Part shown: one piece after another, positions 8,855 through 19,050 of the stretch
Layout of the letters: every line of letters starts with the position of its first letter
Position numbering within the stretch: position 1 is the stretch's first letter
From: Nocardioides jiangxiensis
GTDB lineage: Bacteria; Actinomycetota; Actinomycetes; Propionibacteriales; Nocardioidaceae
DNA: 64,000 bases
Reading direction: 5' to 3'
Assembly: GCF_030580915.1 (NCBI RefSeq)
Contig: NZ_JAUQTA010000001.1
Coordinates: 434,001-498,000, forward strand
Position numbers and translations under genes: made by a program
Notes under the pieces: generated by a model
Database searches by the model: none
Seen by the model: the letters and a program-made list of their open reading frames with translations, nothing else
What the model was told of the DNA's origin: nothing

Positions 8855-9181
8855 TCAGCGGAGCTTGCCGGCCGGGTCCGCGAGGTGGATGACGACGGCG
8901 TCGCCTGCGAAGTCGCGCACCGCCGCGGCGTCGGGCTCGGTCATCGCCTCCGCCTCGCCGAGGAGCACGAGCGCCTCGAGACCACGCGAGCCGGAGGCGA
9001 CCGCCATGCCGATGCAGACCTGCACGGCACTGAGCTGGAGGCTCGGGAGGTCGACGGTGGCAGCGGCGTACGTGCGTCCGTCGCTGTCACGGACCGCGGC
9101 GCCCTCGGCAGCGCGGGTGCGGGCGCGCGTCGCGCGGGCGAGCACGACGAGCTTGTTGTCCTCGGCGGAGAGATCAGCCAT
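8855..9181 (-). CDS. cytidine-deaminase-fold protein lacking zinc ligands
   Basis: A 108-residue protein at the position, between the CNNM/CBS gene and era, where actinobacteria often have a gene annotated as cytidine deaminase. The first half resembles that fold ([20 protein letters not shown]), but where an active deaminase has its zinc-binding [CH]AE motif this protein reads SAVQVCIG, and no PCxxC motif follows. There is a single cysteine in the whole protein. It is therefore probably catalytically inactive and may be structural or regulatory. It ends 46 bases before the tmsA-like GTG and starts 5 bases after the CNNM gene stop, so it is likely in the same operon. Confidence 0.72.
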   Translation of the reverse strand: MADLSAEDNKLVVLARATRARTRAAEGAAVRDSDGRTYAAATVDLPSLQLSAVQVCIGMAVASGSRGLEALVLLGEAEAMTEPDAAAVRDFAGDAVVIHLADPAGKLR

Positions 9182-9186
9182 GCGGG

Positions 9187-10515
9187 TCAGGCTACCGAGC
9201 CGGACTCGTCGGCCGCGTCGGGAGCCCCCTCGGGAGCCGCGAGACGGGTGATCACGACGGTGTCGACGCGGTTGCGGCGACCGCTCGCCGCGACGGCCTC
9301 GAAGTGCAGCCGGCCCCCCTCGGCCTCCACCTCGACGACCGATCCCGGGATCGGGACGACGCCCATGAACTTCGCCATCAGGCCGCCGACCGAGTCCACG
9401 TCGTCGTCGGAGAGGGCGATGTCCGGGAAGAGCTCGTCGAGGTCGTCGACCGGAAAGCGGGACGAGACCTTCACCCGGCCCTCGTCGAGGTGCTCGACCT
9501 CGACCTCGGCGGCGTCGTACTCGTCGGTGATCTCGCCGACGATCTCCTCCAGCACGTCCTCGATGGTGACGATGCCGGCCGTGCCGCCGTACTCGTCGAC
9601 CACGATCGCCATGTGCTGGCGGCGGGCCTGCATCTCCTTGAGCAGCGCATCGGCAGGCAGGCTGTCGGGCACCCAGTGCGCGGGCCGCAGCAGCGTGTCG
9701 ATGCGCTGCGTGGTCTCGGCGTCAGCGTCCTCGAAGACGCGGCGCGAGACGTCCTTCAGGTAGGCCAGGCCGACGACGTCATCGAGGTTGTCGCCGATGA
9801 CCGGCAGGCGCGAGTAGCCGCTGCGGAGGAAGAGCGACATGGTCTGGCGGAGGTTCTTGTGCCGCTCGACGAAGACCACGTCGTTGCGCGGCACCATCAC
9901 CTCGCGGACCGTCGTGTCCCCCAGCTCGAAGACGTTGTGCACCATCTGGCGCTCGCCCTCCTCGATCACGCTGGAGGCGCTCGCGAGGTCGACCAGCTCC
10001 CGCAGCTCGGTCTCGCTCGCGAACGGTCCCTCGCGGAAGCCCTTGCCGGGCGTGATCGCGTTGCCGAGCAGGATCAGCAGCCGTGGCAGCGGCCCGAGCA
10101 GCGGCGTGAGGGCGAGCAGCACCGGCGCCGCGGCGAGCGCGATCGGCTCCGCGTGCTGACGGCCCAGCGTGCGGGGGGCGACGCCGACGACGACGTAGGA
10201 GACGACGACCATCGCGGCCGTCGCCAGCAGGGTCGCCTGCCACCACACGTCGAGGTGGTCGAGGGCGAGGTGGGCCACCATCACGGTCGCGGCCACCTCG
10301 GCCGCGATGCGCAGCAGGAGGACGCTATTGAGGTAGCGCGGCGGGTCCTCCAGGAGGCGCACGAGCTTGCCCGCGCCCGTGCGTCGCTCGTGCTCGATCT
10401 CCTCCGCGCGGGCGCGGGAGAACGAGATGAGGGCGGCGTCGACGGCGGAGAGCAGGCCCGCCACAGCCGTCAGCGCGACGGCGAGGACGAGCAGCCAGAG
10501 ATCCGCAGGCTCCAT
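9187..10515 (-). CDS. CNNM/CBS-domain membrane protein (CorC/HlyC family)
   Basis: A 442-residue integral membrane protein. The N-terminal CNNM transmembrane domain (DUF21, about residues 1-190) has four hydrophobic stretches. It is followed by a pair of CBS domains (about 200-320, with [11 protein letters not shown] and [26 protein letters not shown]) and a C-terminal CorC_HlyC domain (about 340-425). The family is linked to Mg2+/Co2+ efflux or membrane ion homeostasis; older annotations call it hemolysin. It starts 4 bases after the ybeY stop, an arrangement conserved in actinobacteria. Ion specificity cannot be told from sequence. Confidence 0.93.
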   Translation of the reverse strand: MEPADLWLLVLAVALTAVAGLLSAVDAALISFSRARAEEIEHERRTGAGKLVRLLEDPPRYLNSVLLLRIAAEVAATVMVAHLALDHLDVWWQATLLATAAMVVVSYVVVGVAPRTLGRQHAEPIALAAAPVLLALTPLLGPLPRLLILLGNAITPGKGFREGPFASETELRELVDLASASSVIEEGERQMVHNVFELGDTTVREVMVPRNDVVFVERHKNLRQTMSLFLRSGYSRLPVIGDNLDDVVGLAYLKDVSRRVFEDADAETTQRIDTLLRPAHWVPDSLPADALLKEMQARRQHMAIVVDEYGGTAGIVTIEDVLEEIVGEITDEYDAAEVEVEHLDEGRVKVSSRFPVDDLDELFPDIALSDDDVDSVGGLMAKFMGVVPIPGSVVEVEAEGGRLHFEAVAASGRRNRVDTVVITRLAAPEGAPDAADESGSVA

Positions 10516-10519
10516 CGGG

Positions 10520-10983
10520 TCAGCCCGCGCGGAACTCGGCGAGGAGCTGGTCCTGCAGCCCGAACATCACCCGGTGCTCCTCCGGCTCGGCATGGTCGTA
10601 GCCGAGGAGGTGCAGGATGCCGTGGACGGTCAGGAGCTGGAGCTCGGCCTCGGTGGAGTAGCCGGCGTCGCCGGCCTCGCGCCGCTCGGTCGCCTGGCGC
10701 TCGGCGACGACCGGGCACAGGACCAGGTCGCCCAGGACGCCCTCCTCGGGCTCCTCGTTGACCTTGCCCGGGCGCAGCTCGTCCATCGGGAAGGCGAGCA
10801 CGTCGGTCGGGCCCTCCTTCTCCATCCACTTCTCGTTCAGCTCGGCGATCGTCGGCTCGTCGACGGCCTTGATGCAGAGCTCGGCGAGGGGGTGGACGCG
10901 CATGCGGTCCAGCACGAACCGGGCGAGCCTCGAGGTGGCCTGCACGTCCAGCGGCAGGCCCGACTCGTTGAGCACCTCGATGG

Positions 10984-10987
<4 letters not shown>
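10520..10987 (-). CDS. ybeY: endoribonuclease YbeY
   Basis: YbeY is a zinc-dependent single-strand endoribonuclease that acts in 16S rRNA 3'-end processing and ribosome quality control. The 155-residue protein has the full metal site HGILHLLGYDH, with H122, H126 and H132 as the expected ligands, plus the conserved TDVLAFPM. The GTG start at 10987 overlaps the phoH stop by 4 bases (GTGA), so translation is coupled. The order phoH-ybeY-CNNM-era is a standard ribosome-assembly neighbourhood. Confidence 0.96.
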
Positions 10988-12060
<1,073 letters not shown>

Positions 12061-12101
12061 GGGTCCGGCCAGTCTATCCGCGCCGCCCGAGGAGGCGCGG
12101 C

Positions 12102-12461
12102 TCAGCCCGGAGGCCACTGCAGGTGGCGCCCACCGAGCACGTGCAGGTGCGCGTGGAAGACCGTCTGGCCGGCGTCGGCACCCGTGTTGAACACGAGGCG
12201 GTAGCCGCCCTCGAGGCCTTCCTTCTCCGCGACGTCGCGGGCCGTCGTGATCAGGTCGGCGGCCATCGCGGGCGCCCAGTGCGCCACCTCGGCGGCGTTG
12301 ACGTAGTGGTCCCGGGGCACGACCAGGACGTGCGTCGGCGCCTGCGGGTTGACGTCACGGAAGGCGACGGAGTGCTCCGTGGCGTGGACGATCTCGGCCG
12401 GGATATCGCCCGCGACGATCTTGCAGAACAGGCAGTCCGGGTCGGGCATCGGTGCGCTCAT
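12102..12461 (-). CDS. HIT-family nucleotide-binding hydrolase (HINT group)
   Basis: A 119-residue histidine-triad protein of the HINT branch, which hydrolyses nucleoside phosphoramidates or AMP-lysine-type bonds. HAHLHVLGG (103-111) is the complete histidine triad. Cys10 and Cys13 in CLFC, together with an upstream His, fit the zinc-binding variant. The length is typical of a complete single-domain protein. It is the first gene of the minus-strand run leading to phoH (41 bases apart) and is divergent from the sigma factor gene. The physiological substrate is unknown for most bacterial members. Confidence 0.93.
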   Translation of the reverse strand: MSAPMPDPDCLFCKIVAGDIPAEIVHATEHSVAFRDVNPQAPTHVLVVPRDHYVNAAEVAHWAPAMAADLITTARDVAEKEGLEGGYRLVFNTGADAGQTVFHAHLHVLGGRHLQWPPG

Positions 12462-12539
12462 GCGGCCAGCCTAGGGGCGCGCGGGGAAAAGGGTGTGTCG
12501 CCCGGTAAACCGCCGGCGGGTGGTGCGCGTGGGACTAGC

Positions 12540-13088
12540 GTGACCATCGTGGACCCGGACCCGCTCGCGCTGCAGGCGTCATCGGCCGACGAGGCCGTCT
12601 CCGCGCTGTACGCCGCGCACTGGCGCCGCCTCGTGCGGCTCTCCGTGCTCCTCGTCCACGACCAGGGCCTGGCCGAGGAGATCACCCAGGACGCCTTCGT
12701 GGCGCTGCACGGGCGGTGGTCGCGACTGCGCTCCCCCGACTCGGCACTCGCCTACCTGCGGCAGTCCGTGGTCAACCGCTCCCGCTCCGCCCTGCGGCAC
12801 CGCAAGGTCGTCGACCGGCACGCCGCCCGGGAGCGGCTCCCCGAGCCCGCGCCGTCCGCGGATGCCGGGGTCACCGCCGACGTACGCCGCGCGGAGGTGC
12901 TCGCCGCGCTCCACACCCTCCCGCGGCGCCAGCGCGAGGTCCTCGCCCTGCGCTACTACCTCGACCTCTCCGAGGCCGACATCGCTGCGACGCTCGGCAT
13001 CAGCCAGGGCGCGGTGAAGAGCCACGCCTCACGCGGCTCCGCCACGCTCCGCACCCACCTCGCTCCCCACCTGGAGGACCTCCGATGA
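12540..13088 (+). CDS. ECF-type sigma factor (SigE-family in actinobacterial nomenclature)
   Basis: A 182-residue sigma-70-family factor. Region 2 covers about residues 20-85 (LYAAHWRRLVRLSVLLV... EEITQDAFVALHGRW) and region 4 about 120-175, with LPRRQREVLALRYYLDLSE followed by the helix-turn-helix ADIAATLGISQGAVKSH. Two GTG codons are possible: 12540, and 12549, which lies 7 bases after TAGCGT and would suit a leaderless transcript. The stop overlaps the ATG of the next gene (ATGA), which encodes a membrane-anchored protein that may regulate it. The target promoters cannot be predicted from the window alone. Confidence 0.9.
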   Translation: MTIVDPDPLALQASSADEAVSALYAAHWRRLVRLSVLLVHDQGLAEEITQDAFVALHGRWSRLRSPDSALAYLRQSVVNRSRSALRHRKVVDRHAARERLPEPAPSADAGVTADVRRAEVLAALHTLPRRQREVLALRYYLDLSEADIAATLGISQGAVKSHASRGSATLRTHLAPHLEDLR

Positions 13089-14179
13089 CTGACCGACGTG
13101 ATGCTGGCGACGACCTCGCCCGGCTCGTCCGGGAGGCTGCCGACCAGGTCCAGCCCCGCCCCGCCCTCGACGCGATCCGCGCCCGGACCGTCACCGCCCC
13201 GAAGGAGAGCGCCATGTCCATCGCCCGCACCTGGGTCCTCGGAGGACTCGGTGGCGCCGTCGCCACCGCAGCCGTGATCGGCGGCGTCTACCTCGCCTCC
13301 AGCAACGGCGGCGACGACCACGTCACGCCCGGCCCGGCCGCCAGCCCGACGCAGTCGGTCGAGCCGACACCGTCGGAGTCCGCTTCGTCGACCCCGCCGG
13401 CCGGCGCCGGCGAGACCGTGACGGTCCCGGTCTACCTCGCCGGCGACACACCTGCCGGGGTGCGCCTCTACCGCGAGTTCCAGCGCACGACCATCCCGGA
13501 GGGCGGCGACCTGAACGAGAAGGTCGGCGCCGCACTGACGGCTGCGATCGCGGGCCACGCCCTCGACCGCGACCACCGCACGCTGTGGCCCGAGGGCACC
13601 GAGCCGGTGACGGTCGTCGCGGTCCGGAACGACGGGATCTCGATCAGCCTCGCCGGAGCCAGCACCCTCCACGACCGGCCCGCTGGCATGTCGGCGCAGG
13701 AGGCCTCGCTCGCGGTGGAGCAGCTGATCTACACCGCTCAGGCCGCCGCGGGGCAGGGCCGGCTCCCGGTCCAGCTGCTGCTCGACGAGAAGCACACCGA
13801 CACCATCCTCGGTGTACCCACCGCGGAGCCGCTGAGCAACGGTCCTGTCCTCGACACGCTGTCGCACGTCAACATCTCCAGCCCGGCCGAGGGTGACGAG
13901 GTCACCGGCGACACGCTCCGGGTCACCGGGGTCGCGAACTCCTTCGAGGCCAACGTCGTGGTGAAGCTGCAGCGCTACGAGGGCACGTACGTCGCCTTCC
14001 AGGAGCCGGTCACGGCCGAGGGCTGGATGGGCGAGAAGCTCTTCCCGTTCTCCGGGTCGTTCGACATCTCGAAGCTCGAGCCCGGGAAGTACGTCCTGAC
14101 CGCCACGACCGACGACCCGTCGGGCGGCGCCGAGGGTCCGGGCGCCTACACCGACTCGAAGGTCATCACGGTGCGGTGA
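13085..14179 (+). CDS. membrane-anchored GerMN / Gmad2 domain protein, putative sigma-factor regulator
   Basis: A 364-residue single-pass membrane protein. About 50 cytoplasmic residues precede a transmembrane helix (about 55-75, GGLGGAVATAAVIGGVYLAS), then a Ser/Thr/Pro-rich linker, a GerMN domain (about 110-250, L-x-D-x-x-T-x-x-I pattern near its end) and a C-terminal immunoglobulin-like Gmad2 domain (about 260-360, VNISSPAEGDEVTGDTLRV). GerMN and Gmad2 are extracytoplasmic domains first noted in spore-germination proteins but common in non-sporulating actinobacteria. The 4-bp overlap with the sigma gene suggests a sensor or anti-sigma role. No zinc-type anti-sigma HxxxCxxC motif is visible, so that role is inference. 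Confidence 0.8.
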   Translation: MTDRRDAGDDLARLVREAADQVQPRPALDAIRARTVTAPKESAMSIARTWVLGGLGGAVATAAVIGGVYLASSNGGDDHVTPGPAASPTQSVEPTPSESASSTPPAGAGETVTVPVYLAGDTPAGVRLYREFQRTTIPEGGDLNEKVGAALTAAIAGHALDRDHRTLWPEGTEPVTVVAVRNDGISISLAGASTLHDRPAGMSAQEASLAVEQLIYTAQAAAGQGRLPVQLLLDEKHTDTILGVPTAEPLSNGPVLDTLSHVNISSPAEGDEVTGDTLRVTGVANSFEANVVVKLQRYEGTYVAFQEPVTAEGWMGEKLFPFSGSFDISKLEPGKYVLTATTDDPSGGAEGPGAYTDSKVITVR

Positions 14180-14185
14180 TCGGGC

Positions 14186-14926
14186 TCAGGCCCAGCGAGG
14201 TGTCCGCGACAGGAGCGCGGCGACGGCAGCGACACCCGCGGTCGACGTGCGGAGCACCTCGTCGCCGAGCTTGACCCCCTGCACGCCCGCGTCCGCGAAC
14301 GCCGCGAGCTCCTCGGGGCTGATCCCGCCCTCGGGGCCGACCACGACCACGATGGAGCCGCTGGCCGGCACGTCGAGCGAGGAGAACGACTCCGGGCCCT
14401 CCTCGTGGAGCACCACGGCCAGGTCCGCCTCGCGGATCAGGCCGACGACCTGGGCCGTCGTCGCCATCGGCGGCACGAGGGGAAACCACGAGCGACGCGC
14501 CTGCTTGGCTGCCTCCCGCGCCGTCGAGACCCACTTGCCGTGCGACTTCACGGCGCGCTCGCCTCGCCACACGGCGACGGAGCGCGAGGCCGCCCACGGC
14601 ACGATCTCGGCGGCGCCGATCTCGGTCAGCACCTCGACGGCGAGCTCGCCGCGGTCGCCCTTCGGGATCGCCTGCACGACCGTGAAGCGTGGCGAGGCGG
14701 GCTCCTCACGGGCAACCGAGTCGACCGCCACGACGAAGACGCGCTTGCCGGTCGACTCGACGGCGCCGGTCACGGAGACGCCCGAGCCGTCCGTGAGGAC
14801 GACCTGCTCCCCGACGGCCAGCCGGCGTACGGCGACCGCGTGATGCGCCTCGTCGCCGGTGACCTCGACGAGCGAGCCCTCGACGACGCCCGTGAGCGTG
14901 GGGACGAGGTGGACCGGCAGCGACAT
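14186..14926 (-). CDS. rsmE: 16S rRNA (uracil1498-N3)-methyltransferase
   Basis: RsmE methylates U1498 of 16S rRNA at N3 using SAM. The 246-residue protein has an N-terminal PUA-like RNA-binding part with DEAHHAVAVRRLAVG (25-39) and a C-terminal SPOUT knot with VVVVGPEGGISPEE (192-205) and KLGDEVLRTSTA. Length and motifs are complete. It starts 14 bases after the dnaJ stop, completing a hrcA-dnaJ-rsmE operon, a common actinobacterial arrangement. It is convergent with the GerMN gene, the two stops being 6 bases apart. Confidence 0.95.
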   Translation of the reverse strand: MSLPVHLVPTLTGVVEGSLVEVTGDEAHHAVAVRRLAVGEQVVLTDGSGVSVTGAVESTGKRVFVVAVDSVAREEPASPRFTVVQAIPKGDRGELAVEVLTEIGAAEIVPWAASRSVAVWRGERAVKSHGKWVSTAREAAKQARRSWFPLVPPMATTAQVVGLIREADLAVVLHEEGPESFSSLDVPASGSIVVVVGPEGGISPEELAAFADAGVQGVKLGDEVLRTSTAGVAAVAALLSRTPRWA

Positions 14927-14940
14927 CTCTGGGGCCCCGG

Positions 14941-16104
14941 TCAGTGCTGCGAGAACGCGTCGCGCAGGCGGTTGAAGACGGACTTGTGCGCCGGCCGCAG
15001 CGAGCCCTCGACCGCCTCCTCGCCACGGAGCTTGGCCAGCTCCTTCAGGAGCTCCTCCTGCCGGGCGTCGAGCTTCGTCGGGGTCTCGACGACGACGGTC
15101 ACGACCAGGTCGCCGCGCGTCTGCGTGCGCAGGCCGGGCACGCCCAGACCGCGCAGCGTGGTCGTGCTGCCGGACTGCGTGCCGGCCGCGATGTCGAGGT
15201 CGAAGGACTGGTCGCCCTCGGTGCCGAGATCGGACTCCAGCGTCGGCAGCGTGAGCACGGTGCCGAGCGCTGCGGCGGTCATCGGCACGGAGACCGTCGC
15301 GTGCAGGTCGGTGCCGTTGCGACGGAAGACGGCGTGCGGCGCGACGTGGATCTCGACGTACAGGTCGCCGGCGGGGCCGCCGCCCGGGCCGACCTCGCCC
15401 TGCTCGGAGAGCTGGACGCGGGTGCCGTTGTCGACACCGGCCGGGATCTTCACGGTCAGCGAGCGCCGGGCCCGGACGCGTCCGTCGCCGGCACACTCGC
15501 GGCACGGGTCGGGGATGATCGTGCCGAATCCCTTGCAGGCCGCACAGGGACGCAGGGTGCGGATCTCACCGAGGAACGAGCGCTGGACGTGGGCCACCTC
15601 GCCGCCGCCGTGGCAGGTCTCGCAGGTGACCGGCTTCGAGCCGGGCGCGGCGCCGTCGCCGTTGCACGCCGTGCAGCGGACCGCGGTGTCGACCTTGAGC
15701 TCGCGGGTCACGCCGAACGCCGCCTCGGCGAGCTGCACCTCGAGCCGGATCAGCGCGTCCTGGCCCCGGCGTACGCGCGGTCGGGGACCGCGGCCGCCGG
15801 TCGAGCCCTGCTGGCCCGCGCCGCCACCGAAGAAGGCGTCCATGATGTCGGTGAACGAGAAGCCCTGGCCCGCGCCGCCGAAGCCGCCACCGAACGGGTC
15901 GCCACCACGGTCGTACGCCGCGCGCTTCTGCGGGTCGCTCAGCACCTCGTAGGCGTGGGAGACCGTCTTGAAGGTCTCCTGCGCGTCGGGGTCGGGGTTG
16001 ACGTCGGGGTGGTACTGCCGGGCAAGACGGCGGTAGGCCTTCTTGATGGCGTCCGCATCCGCGTCGCGGGAGACGCCGAGGAGCTCGTAGAAGTCCTGGC
16101 TCAC
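14941..16104 (-). CDS. dnaJ: chaperone protein DnaJ (DnaJ2 type)
   Basis: A complete type I J-protein of 387 residues. The J domain carries HPD at 32-34, followed by a Gly/Phe-rich stretch (about 68-85). The zinc-binding region has four CxxCxGxG repeats ([32 protein letters not shown]), and a C-terminal substrate-binding domain follows. It stimulates DnaK ATPase. No dnaK or grpE is nearby, so this is the second, hrcA-linked DnaJ found in many actinobacteria. The start is GTG at 16104, 22 bases after the hrcA stop. Expression should follow HrcA/CIRCE control of the operon. Confidence 0.96.
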   Translation of the reverse strand: MSQDFYELLGVSRDADADAIKKAYRRLARQYHPDVNPDPDAQETFKTVSHAYEVLSDPQKRAAYDRGGDPFGGGFGGAGQGFSFTDIMDAFFGGGAGQQGSTGGRGPRPRVRRGQDALIRLEVQLAEAAFGVTRELKVDTAVRCTACNGDGAAPGSKPVTCETCHGGGEVAHVQRSFLGEIRTLRPCAACKGFGTIIPDPCRECAGDGRVRARRSLTVKIPAGVDNGTRVQLSEQGEVGPGGGPAGDLYVEIHVAPHAVFRRNGTDLHATVSVPMTAAALGTVLTLPTLESDLGTEGDQSFDLDIAAGTQSGSTTTLRGLGVPGLRTQTRGDLVVTVVVETPTKLDARQEELLKELAKLRGEEAVEGSLRPAHKSVFNRLRDAFSQH

Positions 16105-16126
16105 GTGATGTTCCTTCAGTGTCGGG

Positions 16127-17149
16127 TCAGGGCTGCTCGTCGAGCAGGCGGGAGATGTAGCGGGCGACGGCACGGACCGAGGCCATCGTGCCGGGGTAGT
16201 CCATGCGGGTCGGACCGACGATGCCGAGGCTGGCGATCGCCTGGTCCTGCGGGCCGTAGCCCGCCGCGACGACGCTGGTGCCGGAGAGCTCCTGCACCGG
16301 ACCCTCGTGGCCGATGCGGACGGTGACCAGGTCGGAGGAGGCCTCGCCGAGCAGCTTGAGCAGCACGACGTGCTCCTCGAGCGCCTCGAGCATCGGCCGG
16401 ACGGCGGTGTCGAAGGACGCGCCGAAACGGGCCAGGTTGGCGGTGCCGCCGACGGCGACGCGCTCGTCGGAGCGGTGGTCGGACATCGCCTCGGCGAGCA
16501 CCTGGACCACCGTCTCGACCGAGGACCGCACCTCCGGCGCGACCACGTCGGGTACGCCGGAGAGGCCGGCGACCGCGTCGGCTATGCGCTCGCCGACGGT
16601 GGCGTGGAGGAGCCGGCTGCGCAGGTCGGCGAGGTCCTGCTCGGCGAGCTCGCCGGGGAGCTCGACCAGGCGCTGCTCCACCCGGCCGGTGGAGAGGATG
16701 AGGACCAGGAGCAGGCGGGTCGGCGCGAGGGCCACGACCTCGACGTGCCGGACCGTGCTCGAGCTGAGCGTCGGGTACTGCACGACGGCGACCTGGCGGG
16801 TCAGCTGCGCGAGCAGGCGCACCGAGCGCTGCACCATGTCGTCGAGGTCGACGGCTCCGTCGAGGAAGGTCGAGATCGCCCGCTTCTCCGCGACGCTCAT
16901 CGGCTTGACGGTGGAGAGCCGGTCGACGAAGAGCCGGTAGCCGGCATCCGTCGGCACCCGACCGGCGCTGGTGTGCGGCTGGGTGATGTACCCCTCCTCC
17001 TCCAGCGCAGCCATGTCGTTGCGGACCGTTGCCGGCGAGACACCCAGCGAGTGCCGCTCGACGAGCGCCTTCGAGCCGACCGGCTCCTCGGTCGCGACGT
17101 AGTCCTCGACGATGGCACGCAGCACTGCGAGCCTGCGCTCCTCGAGCAT
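16127..17149 (-). CDS. hrcA: heat-inducible transcription repressor HrcA
   Basis: HrcA represses heat-shock operons by binding the CIRCE operator and is kept active by GroEL. The 340-residue protein has an N-terminal winged helix (about 1-75: [20 protein letters not shown], followed by the helix of [14 protein letters not shown]) and the [14 protein letters not shown] motif diagnostic of the family. The central and C-terminal dimerisation and GAF-like parts follow. The ATG at 17149 matches the family start [24 protein letters not shown] element lies 30 bases upstream, so the gene is autoregulated. It is the first gene of the hrcA-dnaJ-rsmE operon. Confidence 0.97.
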   Translation of the reverse strand: MLEERRLAVLRAIVEDYVATEEPVGSKALVERHSLGVSPATVRNDMAALEEEGYITQPHTSAGRVPTDAGYRLFVDRLSTVKPMSVAEKRAISTFLDGAVDLDDMVQRSVRLLAQLTRQVAVVQYPTLSSSTVRHVEVVALAPTRLLLVLILSTGRVEQRLVELPGELAEQDLADLRSRLLHATVGERIADAVAGLSGVPDVVAPEVRSSVETVVQVLAEAMSDHRSDERVAVGGTANLARFGASFDTAVRPMLEALEEHVVLLKLLGEASSDLVTVRIGHEGPVQELSGTSVVAAGYGPQDQAIASLGIVGPTRMDYPGTMASVRAVARYISRLLDEQP

Positions 17150-17178
17150 GCGTCCTCCTCGCCGACGTCTGACCGGAT

Positions 17179-17205
17179 CTGGCACTCCGAACGGTTGAGT
17201 GCCAA
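17179..17205. promoter_or_regulatory. CIRCE operator
   Basis: CTGGCACTC and GAGTGCCAA form a nine-base inverted repeat separated by nine bases (17188-17196), matching the CIRCE consensus TTAGCACTC-N9-GAGTGCTAA in all but a few outer positions. It lies 30 bases upstream of the hrcA start, in the 5' region of the hrcA-dnaJ-rsmE operon. The divergent DUF3097 gene begins about 95 bases away and could also be affected. Confidence 0.95.
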
Positions 17206-17300
17206 GACTACCCGGGACGCACCAGAGTTCGCCGGTGACGAGCGCGACACCCCGTGTGTCGGTGCCCGCGCCAGGCGCCGGCGCTCGGCAGACTTGTGCG

Positions 17301-18149
17301 GTGAGCTTCGATCGATACGGCACGGATGTCCTCAACGACGACTGGCGCAAGCCGAAGAACGGTCGTGCCGTCGAGATCTCGGCCGACCTCGGGCTGGTCA
17401 TCGAGGAGGTCATGACGGACTGGTGCGGCGAGATCGTCGCCGTCGACCGCGACCTGCGGACCGTGACGCTGGAGGACCGCCGCAACAAGCGGCGTACCTT
17501 CCCGCTGGGGCCGGGCTTCCTGCTCGAGGGCCGCCCGGTCATCCTCGCTCCGCCGATCACGCAGAAGGGCCCCGAGCTCCCCACGCGTACGGCGTCCGGC
17601 TCCATCGCCGTGCACGGCACCAAGGCGCGCGTGGCGCGGGCCAGCCGGATCTTCGTCGAGGGCCGCCACGACGCCGAGCTCGTCGAGAAGGTCTGGGGCG
17701 ACGACCTGCGGATCGAGGGCGTCGTCGTGGAGTACCTCGACGGCATCGACGACCTCTCCGACCACCTCCGCGACTTCCAGCCCGGCCCCAACCGCCGGGT
17801 CGGCGTCCTGGTCGACCACCTCGTGCCCGGCTCCAAGGAGAGCCGCATCGCCCAGGCGGTCATGAAGGGGCCGCACGGCCGCGACGTGCTGATCGTCGGC
17901 CACCCGTTCATCGACATCTGGGCCGCGGTGAAGCCGGAACGGCTGGGCAAGAAGGCCTGGCCGGAGGTCCCGCGCCACCTCGAGTGGAAGAAGGGCGTGT
18001 GCCAGGCCTGGGGCTGGCCGCATCGCGACCAGGCCGACATCGCCCGCGCCTGGAAGCACATCCTGGGCGGCGTCCGCGGCTTCCAGGACCTCGACCCCGC
18101 CCTGCTGGGCCGGGTCGAGGAGCTGATCGACTTCGTCACCCAGCCCTGA
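17301..18149 (+). CDS. DUF3097 family protein
   Basis: A 282-residue protein of DUF3097, a family found almost only in actinobacteria and usually next to hrcA or hemW as here. The N-terminal third is a small beta-rich segment ([20 protein letters not shown]), followed by a TOPRIM-like part containing [20 protein letters not shown] (120-140 region), [15 protein letters not shown] and [14 protein letters not shown]. The E-G-x-x-D and D-H acidic motifs hint at a metal- or nucleic-acid-binding role, but no function is proven. The GTG start at 17301 follows a CAGACT hexamer by 6 bases and may be leaderless. Confidence 0.88.
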   Translation: MSFDRYGTDVLNDDWRKPKNGRAVEISADLGLVIEEVMTDWCGEIVAVDRDLRTVTLEDRRNKRRTFPLGPGFLLEGRPVILAPPITQKGPELPTRTASGSIAVHGTKARVARASRIFVEGRHDAELVEKVWGDDLRIEGVVVEYLDGIDDLSDHLRDFQPGPNRRVGVLVDHLVPGSKESRIAQAVMKGPHGRDVLIVGHPFIDIWAAVKPERLGKKAWPEVPRHLEWKKGVCQAWGWPHRDQADIARAWKHILGGVRGFQDLDPALLGRVEELIDFVTQP

Positions 18150-18155
18150 CCGGAC

Positions 18156-18662
18156 TCAGTCGGGGTCGACCTCGTCGTGCACCTCGAACTCGACCTGCAG
18201 CACCTGGGTCTCCTCCGGCCCCGGCAGCTCCCGTGGCGGTGCGACCTCGCCGGTGAGGCGCTGGCGCACCCCCTCGGCGATCCGCGACGAGACGGACTCG
18301 ATGCCGCGGTAGAGACGCTCTGCGGACTCGTCGTGGACCATCTGGGCGCGCATCCCGCGCTCGCGGGTGGCCGGGATCGCCTTGAGGAGCGCGAACGGGA
18401 TCGATGCGAGCGCGCGGTGGCCGGCACGGGTCAGGGCGCTGCCGAAGACCACGGTCTCGGCGCCCACCTGGACGCCGTCGGCGATCCGCTCACGGGAGGC
18501 GAGGAAGGTCGCCCGCTCGACCGCCCAGGCGCGCTGACGGCGTACGGCGCGCTCGCCGCCGAGCAGGGCGCGGTCGGCGTCGCGGAACCAGAAGCAGGCG
18601 AGGGTCACCAGCGCGCCGCAGACGACGACCAGCACGACCGCGCTAGCGAGCAGCATGGACAC
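18156..18662 (-). CDS. small single-pass membrane protein, unknown function
   Basis: A 168-residue protein with one N-terminal transmembrane helix (about residues 3-24, [22 protein letters not shown]) and a long charged cytoplasmic portion with arginine-rich segments (around 28-60 and 95-130) and an acidic C-terminal tail ([11 protein letters not shown]). Family not recognised. The GTG at 18662 is two codons before an ATG that could also serve. It overlaps the upstream small membrane protein gene by 20 bases, so the pair is co-translated. It is convergent with the DUF3097 gene. Confidence 0.65.
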   Translation of the reverse strand: MSMLLASAVVLVVVCGALVTLACFWFRDADRALLGGERAVRRQRAWAVERATFLASRERIADGVQVGAETVVFGSALTRAGHRALASIPFALLKAIPATRERGMRAQMVHDESAERLYRGIESVSSRIAEGVRQRLTGEVAPPRELPGPEETQVLQVEFEVHDEVDPD

Positions 18663-19023
18663 GCACCTCGGCCTCGAGGCCCTCGGCCGCCATCTCGGTC
18701 ACCAGCTCGCGTGCCGCCTGCTCGAGGACGATCCTGCGCAACCGCTCGGGCGCCATCGCGGCGACGACGCCGGCGACCTTGTTGCGCGAGAGCGCCACGT
18801 CGAGAGGGTTGAGGATCTCCACGACGAGGAGCCGCCGGGTGCCGGCGCCGAGGGCGGCCTCGAGATCAGCCGGGAGCGGCGGCGCGGGCTCGAGCGCCTC
18901 GACCTGGTCGGTGAGCGCCTCGGCCCGTGCCTTGAGGCCGTTGAGCTGCCACAGCAGCAGCGCGCAGGCGCCGGCCAGCAGGAGGGCCACCACGAGCGCG
19001 AGCACGGCGAGGACAGCAGTCAT
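18643..19023 (-). CDS. small membrane-anchored protein, unknown function
   Basis: A 126-residue protein with an N-terminal hydrophobic helix (about 3-28, a leucine/alanine-rich stretch ending LLLWQLNGL), a short coiled-coil-like segment (about 30-45), and a globular part with RRLLVVEILNPLDVALSRNK. The phrase EILNPLDVA with R-x-K and the following RLRRIVLEQAARELVTEMAAEG recalls small actinobacterial envelope proteins without known role. It heads a two-gene unit with the membrane protein at 18156-18662 and lies 27 bases downstream of the hemW stop on the same strand, so it may belong to the hemW transcript. Confidence 0.65.
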   Translation of the reverse strand: MTAVLAVLALVVALLLAGACALLLWQLNGLKARAEALTDQVEALEPAPPLPADLEAALGAGTRRLLVVEILNPLDVALSRNKVAGVVAAMAPERLRRIVLEQAARELVTEMAAEGLEAEVRVHAAR

Positions 19024-19050
19024 GGGGGAAGCGTAGGCCGCCGACGGCGC

